A program made the position numbers and the translations under genes. Positions 1 to 11,680 of a DNA stretch of 29,714 nt are shown one piece after another. Source of the DNA: Physcia stellaris (taxonomy: Eukaryota > Ascomycota > Lecanoromycetes > Caliciales > Physciaceae); contig JABSSW010000102.1 in assembly GCA_018902385.1 (NCBI GenBank), positions 1-29,714 on the forward strand, written 5' to 3'. Position 1 is the stretch's first letter; each line of letters opens with the position of its first letter. Under the pieces are notes generated by a model, which worked only from the letters and a program-made list of their open reading frames with translations, was not told where the DNA came from and did not search any database.

Positions 1-3000
1 GATGCGTTTGTAAATGTTTCAATTGAAAAATTAAAATTATGATCGAACATGTTCGCTGACGTTAATCGCAAATTTTTGAATATCAAAACGTCAAATTTTC
101 GAATACATTATTTTCATTCGATTGTTTTGTTCTGAAAACGTTAAAGAAATTTCGTTATTTCGTCGAAATTTAATATTCATTTGCGTGTAACATTGATTAT
201 TTTTATGAAATTTTTTATTTTCGTTTTGTTTTGCGACAGCTCGATTGCGTATTTTGTTTATTGTTTTTTGTTTAATGTTGAATGAATTTTTATATTAAAC
301 ATTTGATTTAAACATTTGATTTTCAATATTTCAATACGTAATTTATCGAAAAATATTTTCATTTTATTTCACATCAAACGCGAAAAAAATTGCTGTATTA
401 AAAAATTGTATAATTGTTATTAAATTTCGAATTCGTTAAATATGTTATCGATATAAAATTCAACATTGAATTTGATTTATTTGTATTATATAACAATAAC
501 GATTTCGATTGAACGTAAAAATAATTTTCAATAATATGTTAAATAAATTCCGTGAACGTGAACGACGACGTTTTAATTTTTTGCGATATTTTCGTTGATT
601 GCAATTGATTTATTTCTGATATATAAAATGTTAAATAATGACGATTTTCTGAATGTATTGACATTTTTCAATATTCATGTTTCATATCGATTTCGAAAAA
701 CATTTTCATTTCGAATTCGATATCGATTTTTGTATTTTTTTGAACAATTTCATCGTATTTTTCTGTGAATTTTCATAAATGTAATGATAATTGAAAATGA
801 AACGATTTTTTTCATTTTTTTTTCGAAATCAATTTGAATAAAAAACTGAATTGAGAAATACGATCATTTAACAATTCAAAATTGTTTTTTCATACATGTT
901 CGCATCAATGTTTTCTGAATGATTTCGCGAAATTTTCATTTTTTATTATTAATTAAACGTGATTGTCGTGTTACGTACGATTTCAAATTTTGACGTGAAT
1001 AAATTCGATGAATAATTAAATTTGTAACAGAAATTTCGACAATATCGTTAATTATTGCATCACGATAAATTCAAATCAATTGTAAAAATTTGAGTCGTTT
1101 CGAATTTGATACGTCACGTTCAATTTCGATTTTTTGAGTTTTGTTTCATTTTTCAAAAATTTCAATGATTGTGATTCGTCAATAATTCGTCGAATATAAT
1201 GTCGTTGAATAAAAAATGACGTAAAAATGAAATTATCGACGACAACATTGATATTTAAAACTGTATTGTTGACGTGAAATTTCTCGATTGCATTTTTTCA
1301 TTCGATTTTTTGTTTATTTCAATGCAATAAACATTTTATGTTTTCAAAATATTTATATTTCATTTCTTATCATTCAGAATCGTTTGAATTTGTAATATAC
1401 GATATTTATGAAAATTCGCATTCGTTTCGTGATGTTTTAAACAAACGTATTCGATATTACAACGAAACGTCGAATTGATTTCGTAAAAAATAATTTCATT
1501 CAATTTTATTTTGAAAATTCGAAATGTCGATTTCGAAACAATTTTTTTAATTTTTTTATTATCAATATCAATATGTTTTCAATTTTCATTTTAACGCGTG
1601 AACGTTTTTTATGATTATTCGCAAAATTTATTGAAAAATTTCGTCGTTGTCGATATCGTTAAAATCGTTTGAATCGTTATCATTAAATTCGTCGATATCA
1701 AAATTTGTTTCGTCAAACGAACTTTTTTTTTTTTTTTTTCATTTTATGACGATCATTCGTTAAACGTTTGATTTTTTTAATTCGTTTATTTTTTTTAATC
1801 GTTTTTATTATGTTTTTGATTAACACGAATTGACAATTTCAAAAAATTGATGATAATCAATTTTCGTTCAGCGTTTTTGTTATCGATCGTGATAATTTTA
1901 ATTTTAATATTGATTGAATTTTCTGTTTTGAATCACGAAAAATCTAATAGAAATTTCGTATTCATTTGCGTTTGAATTTTCGAATGCAAAAAAACGACGT
2001 TTGATATTTTTCGCATTGATGTTAAACATAATTCAATGATTGAAAACATTACGATATTCGTTAATCATTGTCATTGTTATTTGATGTTTGACGAATTCGT
2101 TCGTGTAATGAAATTTCAATTTCATAATTTGAATTTATTTGTTGTCGATTAAAATTAAATCAAAATTTTAATCTGTTTTACGTATGTTGATATTCGAACG
2201 AATAACGTGTTGTGTTTTTTTCTTTGCAATACAAATTCGTTTCGAATACGATAAAATTTTGTTGATTTCAATTCGTTTTTCGTCGTTTTTTTGATGTTTG
2301 ATTTCAACGTTGACAAAAAAATTTGTGTTAAATTTATTTTAAAAATTTCGATGTTAATAAAAATTTGTTTTTTTCGTGATTTGCTCGAAACAAAAAATCG
2401 ATGATTTCGTTCGTTTTAAAAAAAAAAAATGAAATAACACAAAATTGAATAACGATATGATAATAATATTGTTTTTCAGAATTTTCTGAACATTAACGAA
2501 AAGTTTGTTTTTCAAAACATTAATTTTCTTTAACTTTTTTGAATTTGTCAATGTTTTTTTTTATTTTTTATTTTTTGACAAATATTGTTGTTGATATTTT
2601 CTCGATGAATTTAAATAATTTCGTTGCAAATTTTTTACGTCAAATGCGTAATCGTTATATTTCATTCGTTTTTTCGAATTTCTATTGTGTAAATTTTCGT
2701 CGATTGATCGACATTTGATTTCGAATCGTATTTCGAATTTGCAAATATCGTAATTGAATCGATTGCAAAAAAACGTTGTGCGATTTATTTTATTTACGTC
2801 AAATTTTTGTTTTTCAAATCAAACATTTTCGTCTGTATTAATTTCGACGTTGATTTTTTTGATTTTTGATACAAAATTGTTCGAATTGTACATTTCGTCG
2901 TATTGATTATGAAAACATGTTGATTTTCGTTTTCGTTACAATTTTTGTATCGTATGTGTAATACATTGCATTTATCGCAAATTGTTGAAAATTGAATGAT

Positions 3001-3621
3001 ATATTCGTTATTGTTGTTATTTGTGCAAATGATGTTGTTGAAACAAATGAATCGACAAATCGTTTTGATTTCGTTTGAACAATTTTTCGAATGTTATTGT
3101 CAATCAATCATTTTCGACAAACGTGCGATTGCATATTTTAAACAATTCATTTCATTCATTGTACAATCGCGAAATATATATTTCGTTTTATCGTATCGTA
3201 TGCAAATTTTATCATGTTTGTTTCGACTATATTCGAAAATGTCGTTGATAATTCGATTGTAATAAATTCATCAAATAAATCAAAATGTTTGATTTTTTGT
3301 TGTTGACGTATAATCAAAATTAATTCAAACGAACGTCGTTAACGAAATTGTATTGTTTCATTGATTATTGCGACGAATACAATTGATTGTTGTTGATCAC
3401 GTGAATTTTGCGACGAATATTTTGAATATTGTTGCAAAACTGAAATAAATTCTGTGTTAATAACATTCTGTATACGATTTTTGTTGATTATACGAATTGA
3501 TAAACGTGCAAAACGAAATATAGTCGCAAAATTATTCAAATCGAATTTTAATTTGATCAATCGTATTTGAATATTTTTGATTTCGTTTGTTTGATATACA
3601 TGTTCGATTTTCAAAAATTAA
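1..3621. other. AT-rich mutated block without a recognisable gene
   Basis: This stretch is extremely AT-rich. It keeps many CG dinucleotides but almost no GG or CC, as in the other mutated repeats of the window. No open frame longer than about 90 codons occurs and I recognise no protein domain. On the minus strand around 2900-3160 there are CxxC-like traces (for example ICDKCN and KICNRTF) interrupted by stops, which may be a dead zinc-finger Gag. That reading is weak. The block ends at the target-site duplication TAACG (3622-3626) of the next element, so it is probably part of an older repeat split by that insertion. Confidence 0.6.
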
Positions 3622-3626
3622 TAACG

Positions 3627-3928
3627 TGTAAAACTCAAAAGATGTGACATCAAAAATGTATAACAAAGACGATTGTATGATTAGACTAATAAATACAAAA
3701 CTAATTATTTTTCAGATTTCTGTTCATATAATCAATCAAAATCAATCGTAATAACTTCGAAATCTATTCGAAAATATGAATTTGTTGATTGATCGAGAAT
3801 TTGATGTTGACGTGATCAAATTGATCGTTTTCGTGATTTATCGAATTTCGATAATCGAATTGTTTGATATAATTTTATCGAAATTCGATTCGCAATATTT
3901 TGTTGATTTGAATTTTGAATGTTTCGAT
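3627..3928 (-). repeat. LTR of element 1 (3' LTR)
   Basis: This repeat aligns over nearly its whole length with 9778-10086, apart from two small indel-rich patches. Its outer end starts TGTAAAACTC directly after the duplication TAACG. The inner end is uncertain by a few bases, because the expected ACA is mutated to something like CGA. Most substitutions against the partner LTR are transitions. About eleven are in CpT context and about three in CpA context. Confidence 0.85.
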
Positions 3929-4994
3929 GCGTTTTTTAGCATCGAAATTTCTTGAGATGATGATATTTTTCGACATGTTTCGCAATAGAAATTGTTAAAT
4001 TTGTGTAAATATGTTTCTTTTTGAAGTTTGAAAAATCGTTGTAATCGCGATTTTCGCATTCGTAAATCGTTGAATTGAAAAATCATTGTCGTCGTGATTT
4101 TCGCGTCTGATTATTTTTCATTTCGATTTCTAGTTAGTCTGCGTTAAAAATCTGAAAATACGTTTTTTGAATAATTCAGAAAAAATATAATTTGATAATT
4201 TCACTATTTGTTGCTTTTAGAATCGAAAATTTGATTTCGTACAATTGCAATTTTCGATTTGATGATTGACAATTAATTGATTGACAGTAAATTCTAAATT
4301 CGAATCATTTTTTTCTTTTGTTTTTTTTTTCGTATATCAAATTCATGAGAAATTTAAACGCGAAAAACGTCGTTGTCGTGATCGCATTCGATATATCAAA
4401 TTTCGAAAATTTTTTTGATTTTTTTTTAAAATTTCATATTTTATTCGTCGTTGATCAGATCGAACAACAATTTCTGAAAATATTTTTGACATTGTTCAGT
4501 TCTTAAACGTCGTAAATTTTAAACAGTAAATAGCATTGAATTACGTGTAAAAATTGAATTTTTTGTCGACGATTTCATCGTGAAAATTACATTTATTTGA
4601 TGTCGAACGCGTCGACGATTGATAATTTTGCTGACATCATTTTTTTTTTCGAATTATTCATGAAATTTTCGAAACATATTTTTTAAATGTTTAATCATTG
4701 CAATTGACTTTCAGATACGTTTTTCGTAATTTTTATTGAATCAAATAATAAAACTTTGATTCATTGTATGATTTATTCGAAATTTGATTTTCTTTATAGA
4801 TTTTGCTGTTCAGAATGATTTCAACTCAGAATTTTTCGTTCGTGAATTTTTCGTCATTTTCGATATTCGATTGATACGTGAATTTTAACGAAATTTTTTT
4901 TTTTTTTTTTAGATTTGATTTTTTCAACAATGAAACGTGAAAAACGTCATGAATTCGTCAACGTCAATATTTCGGAATTGATATGTTTAATTTT
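3929..4994 (-). other. Region between element 1 integrase and its 3' LTR
   Basis: This is the expected place for the end of Pol and the 3' untranslated part of element 1. I see only short open frames and cannot recognise a chromodomain or other domain. The run of T at 4888-4910 is one of several homopolymer tracts in the mutated DNA. Confidence 0.5.
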
Positions 4995-6012
4995 TTATTG
5001 TTTTAAATATTTTGAATGAATCGAAAAATTTTCATTCGAATTTTTATTGCGTTTGATGCGAATGTTTTTGTCATTGACGTTGACGTAATTTTTTACGTAA
5101 AAACGTTTTATTTTTGTTTTTGCATTTTTGTATTTGATTTGTTGTTTTTGTGCGAATGTTAAATTGATTTTCAATATTTTCATCAATTCGATCAATTTTT
5201 CGACATGTTTTTTCGCAAATTTTGATTTAATTTTGAAATTTGCAAATTTTTCGAAAAACATTTTCGAAATATATTTTTGCATTGTCACAAAAGACGACAT
5301 TTGCGTTGACGCATGTTTATTATTGTTGTAAACAAATTCAATCATCGACAATAATTTTATTCAATTATTTTGTTGAAAATTGACGTAAATTTTGAAATAT
5401 TGTTTCATGATTGAATTTTGACGTTTCGTTTGATTATTTGTTTGCGAATGATAAATCGTGAATAATTTAAATTTGATTTTTAATGCATAACATAAAACGT
5501 CGTGATATTTCGAAATAAAAATCGATTTTTGTTTGTTGTTATCGATGAGAAAAATCATGAAATTTAATGATTTTTCGAATCAATATTTCGACGAAATTCT
5601 CTGCGATCGCTGTTTTTTGATCGAAATATAATGTGTCATTTTCGTCAAACGATTTACGACAACGAATATTGAATCGTACGTTGTTTCGTTTCATGTTTTG
5701 TTTTCAGATAAATTTGTCACGAAATTCATAATAATGTCGGTCATTTGAATTTCGATATAAAAAAAACGATCATTTTTCGTATGATTTGTGACGAAATGTT
5801 TTGTTTTTTTTGCAAATTTTTGTGTTTTGCAATATTTTTTTTATTTGTGTTCGCATGTTTGAATTATGTTGAAAATTTTTTTTTTTTTTTCGTTCGATCA
5901 ATAATATTTTCGTCGTATTAATTTCAAAATGCGTTTTACATCGAAATGATTTGCGAAAAATTGTCATGATTCGTTTTATGACGTTTTTTTTCAAATTCGA
6001 TGAAACGTACAA
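4995..6012 (-). pseudogene. Integrase remnant of element 1
   Basis: Minus-strand frames give the pieces of a Ty3/Gypsy integrase, which would insert the cDNA into the host chromosome. At 5770-6012 lies the end of the zinc-binding domain (reading KICKKNKTFRHKSYEK). At 5361-5558 lies the end of the catalytic core (YHSQTNNQTKRQNSIM). At 4995-5351 lies the downstream helical region (EFVYNNNKHAS, then LTFAQKQQIKYKNA). In the family the segment after YHPQT reads like DGQTER, and its Glu is the third DDE catalytic residue. Here it reads NNQTKR, so Glu is replaced by Lys, which a single G-to-A change explains. Frames shift between the pieces, so no functional protein is possible. Confidence 0.85.
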
Positions 6013-6288
6013 ACGATTTTCGTGTCACAATATTTTTTTCGTTTATTCAAAACGAGTGTGATTTTTCAAAAGTAATTAATTTTGTTTCATTTGAATCGCA
6101 CAAGAATTTTTTTTTAACAATGAACGAATCAATTCGACAAAATTGTAATGATTTTATCGTCGTATGTTGCATTATGTTCGTGAATATGTTTTCGCGCAAT
6201 CATTTCGTCGATCGATTCGAAAATCGTTGCATTATTCAATATTAATGTTTTTCATTCGTTGATAATCACGTTTGATGTATTTGAAACG

Positions 6289-6690
6289 TCAAAAATCATT
6301 CGAAAAATTGTTTTTTTGTTTTTCAAGAAATTCGCACGCGAAATTTTCATTTTCGTTGAATTTGAACATCGTTGTTTTGATTTCGTTCACATAAATCGAA
6401 AATTCGTTTGAATTCGTTTGTAAAAACTGTCGTAAACGCGTCAAAATTTGACGATTATTTTCAATTTCATTTTCGATAATCGTTATGTGATCAAATCGTC
6501 TTGACAAATCGTTCGCAAAATTTTTATTGTCGAAACGATAATCGATGACAAAATTGTAACGTGACAAGTTTTTTATGTTCATCGTATTTGTCGAAATAAT
6601 AATTTTGTTTATGTCATGAAACGATTGAAATTTCGATAATTCGTCAAAACGAAAATTTGTTTTTTCGTTTTTTTCAAATAATGACGTCAA
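6289..6690 (-). pseudogene. RNase H region remnant of element 1
   Basis: The minus-strand frame contains LSRYNFVIDYRFDNKNFAND followed by LSRRFDH. It corresponds to the conserved end of Ty3/Gypsy RNase H, usually written LSRYDFVIEYRPGKxNxADALSRR. In the element this domain degrades the RNA strand during reverse transcription. The Gly of the PGK turn and several Asp codons are altered as expected from G-to-A mutation. It sits directly between the RT and integrase remnants in the right order. The open part is about 133 residues and nothing here is likely to be translated. Confidence 0.85.
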
Positions 6691-6886
6691 TGTTTGAATG
6701 CGAAAACTATGATCAGAAATTTTTTTTTGTCGTGAATTTCATAATTGCATTTCGCGAATATCATTTTTTTGAAAAATAAATTATCGAATGTCGATGATCT
6801 TTGTCGTTTGATTGACAAAATATTTTTTTTATTGTTTTATTCGAAACGTCAATTTTCACACGAATGAATTTAGTCGAATCGAAATG

Positions 6887-7700
6887 TTACAAAACAGAAA
6901 TTTTCATAAACGTTTTGCGTAGTCGTTTGAATGATTCGAAAATTTCGAAAATCAAAAACTCGTTCGATAATCGTTTTTTATTGTGATTTTTATTTCGATT
7001 TCGCTTTTTTTTAATTTTCTTTTTGTGAAGTTTTGCTGATTTCTTTAACATGAAAATTAAAAATAATGTCAATTTATTGAAGTTTTTGATAAATCGTCTA
7101 TAGAAATTACACAATTCGAAAAATTCGAAAATTTCGAACACGTTTTTAAATGCAAATCAATTTTGTATGATTTCGATTTTGTTTTGTTGCATTTGCATTT
7201 CTTTCGAAAAACGATAAAATTCAAAAACTCGATATTATTTTTGAAAAATTTACACTTTTTCATGTTAAAAAAATTTGTGCTTTTTTAAACGATTTAATAT
7301 TCATTGACGTTTTCGACGTGCTGTGTTTCGTTTTTGAAATAGATGATTATATCGTTCAAATAAACAATGACGAACAAATTTAATCGTTTCGTCGAAAATT
7401 TTGTTGACGAAATTTTGAAACGTTGCAAATGCATTAATGAAATCGAAAAACATGACGATATATTCAAAATGTTCGTATCGTGTTTTGAACGTTGTTTTTC
7501 ATTCGTTTTCTTTTTTAATACGAAAGTCGATTGTAAATCGTTATTATATCAAAATTTGTATATTTGCGAGCTTTGTTTAAACGATTCAGCTTTTCATCGA
7601 TTAATGATAAAAAATATCTATTCTTGATCGTTAAAAATTAAAATTTCTGTAATTTACGCACAATCGTAAAATTTCGTTTTTTTTAACGAACAGAATTGAA
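6887..7700 (-). pseudogene. Reverse transcriptase remnant of element 1
   Basis: Read on the minus strand, three frames together give an RT. First comes TIKNRYFLSLIDEKLNRL, where the family has TIKNRYPLP. Then, after a frameshift, TRYEHFEYIVMFFDFINAFA corresponds to the family's RYGHFEYLVMPFGLTNAPA. Then VYLNDIIIYF is the catalytic YxDD box, with the first Asp changed to Asn. Further on, EFFELCNFYRRFIKNFNKL (6887-7141) is the conserved thumb and connection segment. Trp codons have become TGA, and the catalytic Asp loss alone would abolish polymerase activity. The family assignment is firm, and the exact ends are approximate. Confidence 0.88.
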
Positions 7701-8195
7701 ACGTTCGAAAAAAAATGAAAAATTTGATAAATTCGTTTTCAAATGTTTATTCAAATATGTTCGCAAAATTTTGAATTCGTTTTCAAACAACGTAAATGAA
7801 TTCATACGATGATTTTTTATTTAATTTTAAATTTATTGCGTGATCATCGAGTTCGTGATCAAATAATTCGTATGTTTCAAAATTTGTCATGTTAACGAAT
7901 TCTTTCAAAATTTCAAATAGAAAATTCTTGATATTTTTTTTTTCATTTTCGAAAAAGCAAAATCGATTTGTGATCGTCGCTCGATGTGTACGTCATTCAA
8001 ATATTTTATTTTTTCAAAAATCATTTGTACGAACATGACGAAAACATATTTTTTTTCATTGAAAATTGCATTGATTAATTCTTTTGATTCGATTTTCTCG
8101 ATACGATTCGTGATAAAAAAAAATGATTTTACAATCATTGATCACGATTCGATTTTGTCGATATTTCAATTTATATCGATTTCAGATAATTGTAT
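7701..8195 (-). other. Protease-to-RT linker of element 1
   Basis: This lies between the recognisable protease and RT remnants. A minus-strand open stretch at 7905-8138 probably encoded the Pol linker that precedes the RT palm. I cannot align it to a conserved motif. Confidence 0.4.
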
Positions 8196-8498
8196 TCAGA
8201 ATAAATTTAAAGTTATGTTTGATCTAGATTTGTTTTTAAAAATTATCGTTAAAAAACGATTCACGTCGTTTTCATTCTGTATTTCGAATTGCACGAAATA
8301 GATTTCATAGATTTTTAGTGAGTGATTTTTTATGATCACTGTCTCGCAGCTCGATACGTTGAATGATTTTAGTTCGAGTCGTTTAACAAGCTTATGATTT
8401 ATTAAATTGATTTTTGTTTTCGAATTCAAAACGATTTCGATTTTCAGTTGATTTTTTTCGTCAAATGTTTTATTTATTTTGATTTTGTTTTTTTGCAT
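8196..8498 (-). pseudogene. Retropepsin remnant of element 1
   Basis: The minus-strand frame contains IEIVLNSKTKINLINHKLVK, matching the active-site region of retroviral-type aspartic proteases, which read like VLDSGAxxNFI. The catalytic D-S-G is present as N-S-K, so Asp became Asn and Gly became Lys, and the enzyme would be inactive. Downstream, KNHSLKIYEIYFVQFEI corresponds to the flap and following strand. The piece lies between Gag and RT as expected. In a working element this enzyme would cut the Gag-Pol polyprotein. Confidence 0.85.
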
Positions 8499-8661
8499 TT
8501 GATCATGCGAAATTTTTTATGACAACGTTTTGCGTTTTTGATTTCGATAACGACGTATTGAATTCGTTCGAATTTAAATTCATTCGATCATTTGTTATTG
8601 AATTTTTTTTTGTGTCGATTTGATTGAAAATTATCAAATCGATTATTTTTTTGATTTTGAT

Positions 8662-9156
8662 TCATGAAAAATCTTTTCGAATGCGAATATTCGATTTGAT
8701 ATTTTTACATTTTTTGATGTTACATTCAGATTTATCGCAATTTACGCAACGATCGTTGTTACGATATTTTTGTATTCGATCTTGATTCAACGTCATAATT
8801 TTCTGATTTTTGATTGATTCACGATTAAAATTATCGAATTTGAATTTTTTATCATTTTTTCGATTCTTTCGTCGATTTTTATTAGATTGACGATTGTTGT
8901 TTTCGTTTTTATCGAAATTATTTTCATTTTTTTTGCGTTTGTTAAAGTCGATATCAAATTTGTTTTGATTGACATTGCGTTGCTTTTTGCGTTGAAAATT
9001 TTCTCGTTGTTTAAAACGTTTCAAAATTATTTTTTTGTCGTTTTCAATTTCTTGTTCGATCAGAAAATTCTGATTATTTTGAATTAAATTCAATACGAAA
9101 TTTTGCAATTCTATTGTTGATAAAAATTTCATAAATTCATGTAAATTCGAAAACAA
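8662..9156 (-). pseudogene. Gag C-terminal remnant of element 1 with zinc-knuckle-like motif
   Basis: The minus-strand frame of about 164 residues is rich in Lys, Asn and Arg, like the nucleocapsid part of Gag. Near its end it carries C-x2-C-x4-C-x4-C (CVNCDKSECNIKKC). Spacing and place match the CCHC zinc knuckle of Gag, but the expected His is Cys and a Gly before it is Glu. An upstream segment, LHEFMKFLSTIELQNFVLNL, looks like the end of the capsid part. The start shown is only the first open codon of the decayed frame. The Gag N-terminus should lie between here and the 5' LTR. Confidence 0.75.
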
Positions 9157-9777
9157 AACGATGCGATATGCATCGTAATTTTTTATTGTTTGATTGATTT
9201 GCTGTTTATAATTTTTATATTTTTCGAAATTATTTTTTTTTCTAGTGAAAATTTTTTTAGTATTTTTTTTAAGAAAGTCGACATATTTCTTTCAAATGTA
9301 ATTGATTTTCGAATTGTTTTTAATTTTAACGTTTCAAAATAACTGTGCGATAAATTTTCTTTTCAAAAAAATTACAACAAAGAAAAACTTAATTTTGTCA
9401 AAATTTTTGACGTAATCGTTCATTTGATTCATGTCGAATTGATTTTCGTTTTTCAAACGTATTGAGTTTCATTCTTTATAGCTATTCTCAGCGAATAATT
9501 CTGATTTGTTTTTCATTATCTTGATGTAAAACGATTTTTTTTAAAAACAAAAATCTGAACGATCGAAAATACAAATGCACGTTGTAATGTTTTCATTCGA
9601 ACATGTTGTTGTTGAATATACGTTCGATATTTTTCATGATTTGACATCGAGTTCTGATGAATTCAAAATGAGTTCATTTTTCAAAATTCGTGAAAATATT
9701 AATGATATTGATGAAAAATGTAAACATGCTGTATACACGAATGATGTTTAATTTATTGATTATGATAATTATTAGAA
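9157..9777 (-). other. Gag N-terminus and leader of element 1, unreadable
   Basis: This stretch lies between the Gag remnant and the 5' LTR of element 1 and should hold the primer-binding site and the Gag N-terminal half. Stops are dense and I recognise no domain. Immediately inside the LTR the minus strand reads TTCTAATAATTATC, which could be a mutated primer-binding site but cannot be assigned to a tRNA. Confidence 0.4.
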
Positions 9778-10086
9778 TGTAAAATTCAAAAGATGTGACA
9801 TCAAAAATGTATAGCAGAAACGATTGTATGATTAAATTAATAATTACAAAGTTAATTACTTTTCAAATTTCTGTTCATATAATCAATCAATCTGTTCAAT
9901 CGTACACACATTTCGAAATCTATTCGAAAATATGAATTTGTTGAATTCAATCGAAAATTTGATGTTGACGTGATCAAACTAATCGTTTTCGTGATTTATC
10001 GAATTTCGATGATCGAATTGTTTGATATAATTTTATCGAAATTCGATTCGCAATGTTTTGTTGATTTGAATTTTGAATGTTTTACA
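9778..10086 (-). repeat. LTR of element 1 (5' LTR)
   Basis: This is the partner of 3627-3928. It starts TGTAAAATTC and ends TTTTACA, immediately followed by TAACG (10087-10091), the copy of the target-site duplication found left of the other LTR. The TG...CA ends and the duplication define this boundary well. Confidence 0.88.
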
Positions 10087-10116
10087 TAACGTTTCGCAAA
10101 TTCATAAATTTTTTGT

Positions 10117-10327
10117 TATTGAAAAAATCATGAATGATTATCATTTTATTGTTTTGAATTTCGTTTTTTTAGTAAATTACATGCAGATGAAAACACAAGA
10201 AATGTGCGAATATCAAAACATTAATTTCAACAAAAACACATTAATTCTTTTTTCGTCAAATTATATCAATTGAATTTTGATTGCAACATTTGCACAACAT
10301 ATTTGCGAAAATTGTATTTCAACATTT
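10117..10327. repeat. Direct repeat R1 (partner at 13826)
   Basis: About 211 bp that match 13826-14037 closely. Both begin TATTGAAAAAATCATGAATG and end in CGTATTTCAACATTT or a near match. Differences are mainly C/T and G/A plus short indels. The ends are not TG...CA and no duplication flanks the pair, so these need not be LTRs. They may be an internal repeat of an older element, or parts of two copies of it. Confidence 0.75.
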
Positions 10328-10395
10328 TTTCACAGCAATCGTTTGTGTCATCTGCTTTGTATTTTAACGAATTCAATTTTGAATTTTCGTACAAG

Positions 10396-10468
10396 TTTTT
10401 TCAACGATGTGATTTTTTCAACGATGTAATTTTTTCAACGATGAGTTTTGAAACTTTTTCAACGATGT
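10396..10468. repeat. Short tandem repeat, unit TTTTTTCAACGATG
   Basis: Four copies of a 14-15-base unit begin at 10396, 10413, 10430 and 10455. The first three are spaced about 17 bases apart. Confidence 0.8.
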
Positions 10469-11089
10469 ATTGTTTGTAAAATCAAATCATACATCGATGC
10501 GAAGATTGCAAAAACGAACGAATCGAAATTCGACGATTTATTGATTTCAAATATGACGTAAAATCGAATTGTAAAACGTGCGATCGAACATTTAAAAAAT
10601 TGCGACGTTTTGAATATCTCGACGAAATGTGACATCGATGTGAAATTTGATATTTGAAATTGACTAGAAAATACATCATGAAACAAATATCAATTGTTTG
10701 AATAATGCGATGTTGACGAAAATGCAAATCATATCATGATTTTGATAACATTATTGTGTTTTAAAGTTTTCAAATACTTTTTGCGACATCAATGAATCGA
10801 TTTCTATGCGATTTGACTGTAAAAAGTTCATAAAATATGTCGATGCGATGTCAAAAGCTGAAAATGATCGAGAAATCGATAAAAAAAATAATACATCGAA
10901 TGCGCGACATGCATTGCGAACATACATCGATGCAAAAAGTACAAAATCGAATTTTTCTGATTTGACTAAAATTTGTCAGAAAATCAAATCGATTAATATG
11001 CGAAAAAATCAAATATTTTCAATTTTTGATCGAAATTTTGTTCTTTTTGATCGAATATTTTGTTTTGCAAAATCGAAATGTAATGACTG

Positions 11090-11119
11090 CATAATACGTT
11101 TTTTCGAAACGATATTATG
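11090..11119. repeat. Hairpin repeat, copy 0
   Basis: The sequence can fold as CATAATA, CGTTT, a 5-base loop TTTCG, AAACG, one bulged A, and TATTATG. The same 5' arm AATACGTTT recurs in three copies at 11744-11872. Confidence 0.7.
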
Positions 11120-11120
11120 T

Positions 11121-11175
11121 GATTTTATAAGAAAGTCGCTATTTGCACATTCTCTTCTATTGCGTGCAATTTCTT
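11121..11175. repeat. Inverted repeat, left arm
   Basis: About 55 bases that match the reverse complement of 11681-11733, including the nearly unchanged core TCGCTATTTGCACA and TCTATTGCGTGCAAT. The loop between the arms is about 505 bp. Weaker similarity continues outward to about 11085 and 11775 through the hairpin repeats. Confidence 0.8.
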
Positions 11176-11680
11176 TTTTGAAGTTAAAGTTTTCGAAAGA
11201 CGAAAACAAACTCTTCGAACATCAAATCGATGAGAGAAAAATCATTTTTGAATGCGTTTCGCATCAAAATTTCATCATGTATTCATCAAATCAATTCGCA
11301 TGCTAGATACATTGTCGCTTTCGACGAACGAGATCAAGACTATCAATTCGTTCGAATTCAAGATTTTTGCAACAGTGTATGATCGCGATATTGTTTTCGC
11401 AAAGCTCGAAGTTTTCGACGTTTTCGAGATCTTCGTTCTGACTTCGTTTTGTTTTCATTGTTGTTGAGATGTTCTGAGTCGAAATGAGTTGACTCGACGT
11501 CTTTCAAAGATATTTCTCGTTATATCGAGTGAAACAGCACGTTGCTGAAGATTTGAAATGATACATGACGTTTAGTGTAACAAATGTTTCAAAGATGTTG
11601 CGAAGACAACTTTCGATGTTTGAAAATTAACTCTAGATAATTTTTATCGATAATTTATCGATAAGATCGAAATCTTTTCG

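Larger units (their letters stand above)
3627..10086 (-). mobile_element. Decayed Ty3/Gypsy LTR retrotransposon (element 1)
   Basis: Two similar direct repeats of about 0.3 kb (3627-3928 and 9778-10086) both begin TGTAAAA. The outer one ends ACA, and the pair is flanked by the 5-bp duplication TAACG at 3622-3626 and 10087-10091. Between them the minus strand carries, in Ty3/Gypsy order, a Gag with a zinc-knuckle-like motif, a retropepsin, a reverse transcriptase, an RNase H tail and an integrase core. Every domain is interrupted by stops or frameshifts and by Asp-to-Asn, Glu-to-Lys and Gly-to-Glu changes, as expected from G-to-A mutation of the coding strand. The element is dead. It interrupts an older repeat. 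The 6.46-kb length is ordinary for the superfamily. Confidence 0.9.
10270..11306 (+). pseudogene. Possible decayed zinc-finger coding remnant
   Basis: Plus-strand frames show repeated Cys-pair motifs between stops: HICENCISTFF near 10300, HRCEDC near 10497, CKTCDRTFKKLRRFE near 10577, and YIECATC near 10893. The longest open stretch is 10806-11306 (166 codons), which has no domain I recognise. The spacing of the first motif resembles the C2H2 fingers of the Gag family found elsewhere in this window. I read this as a possible dead Gag or zinc-finger protein of an older element, opposite in strand to the remnant at 12-13 kb. The frame changes several times, so a single protein cannot be reconstructed with any certainty. 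Confidence 0.3.

Noticed and set aside
2354-3614. Small genes in the AT-rich left end
   Set aside because: Open frames of 60-90 codons are expected in such sequence, both strands are equally open, and no domain is seen.
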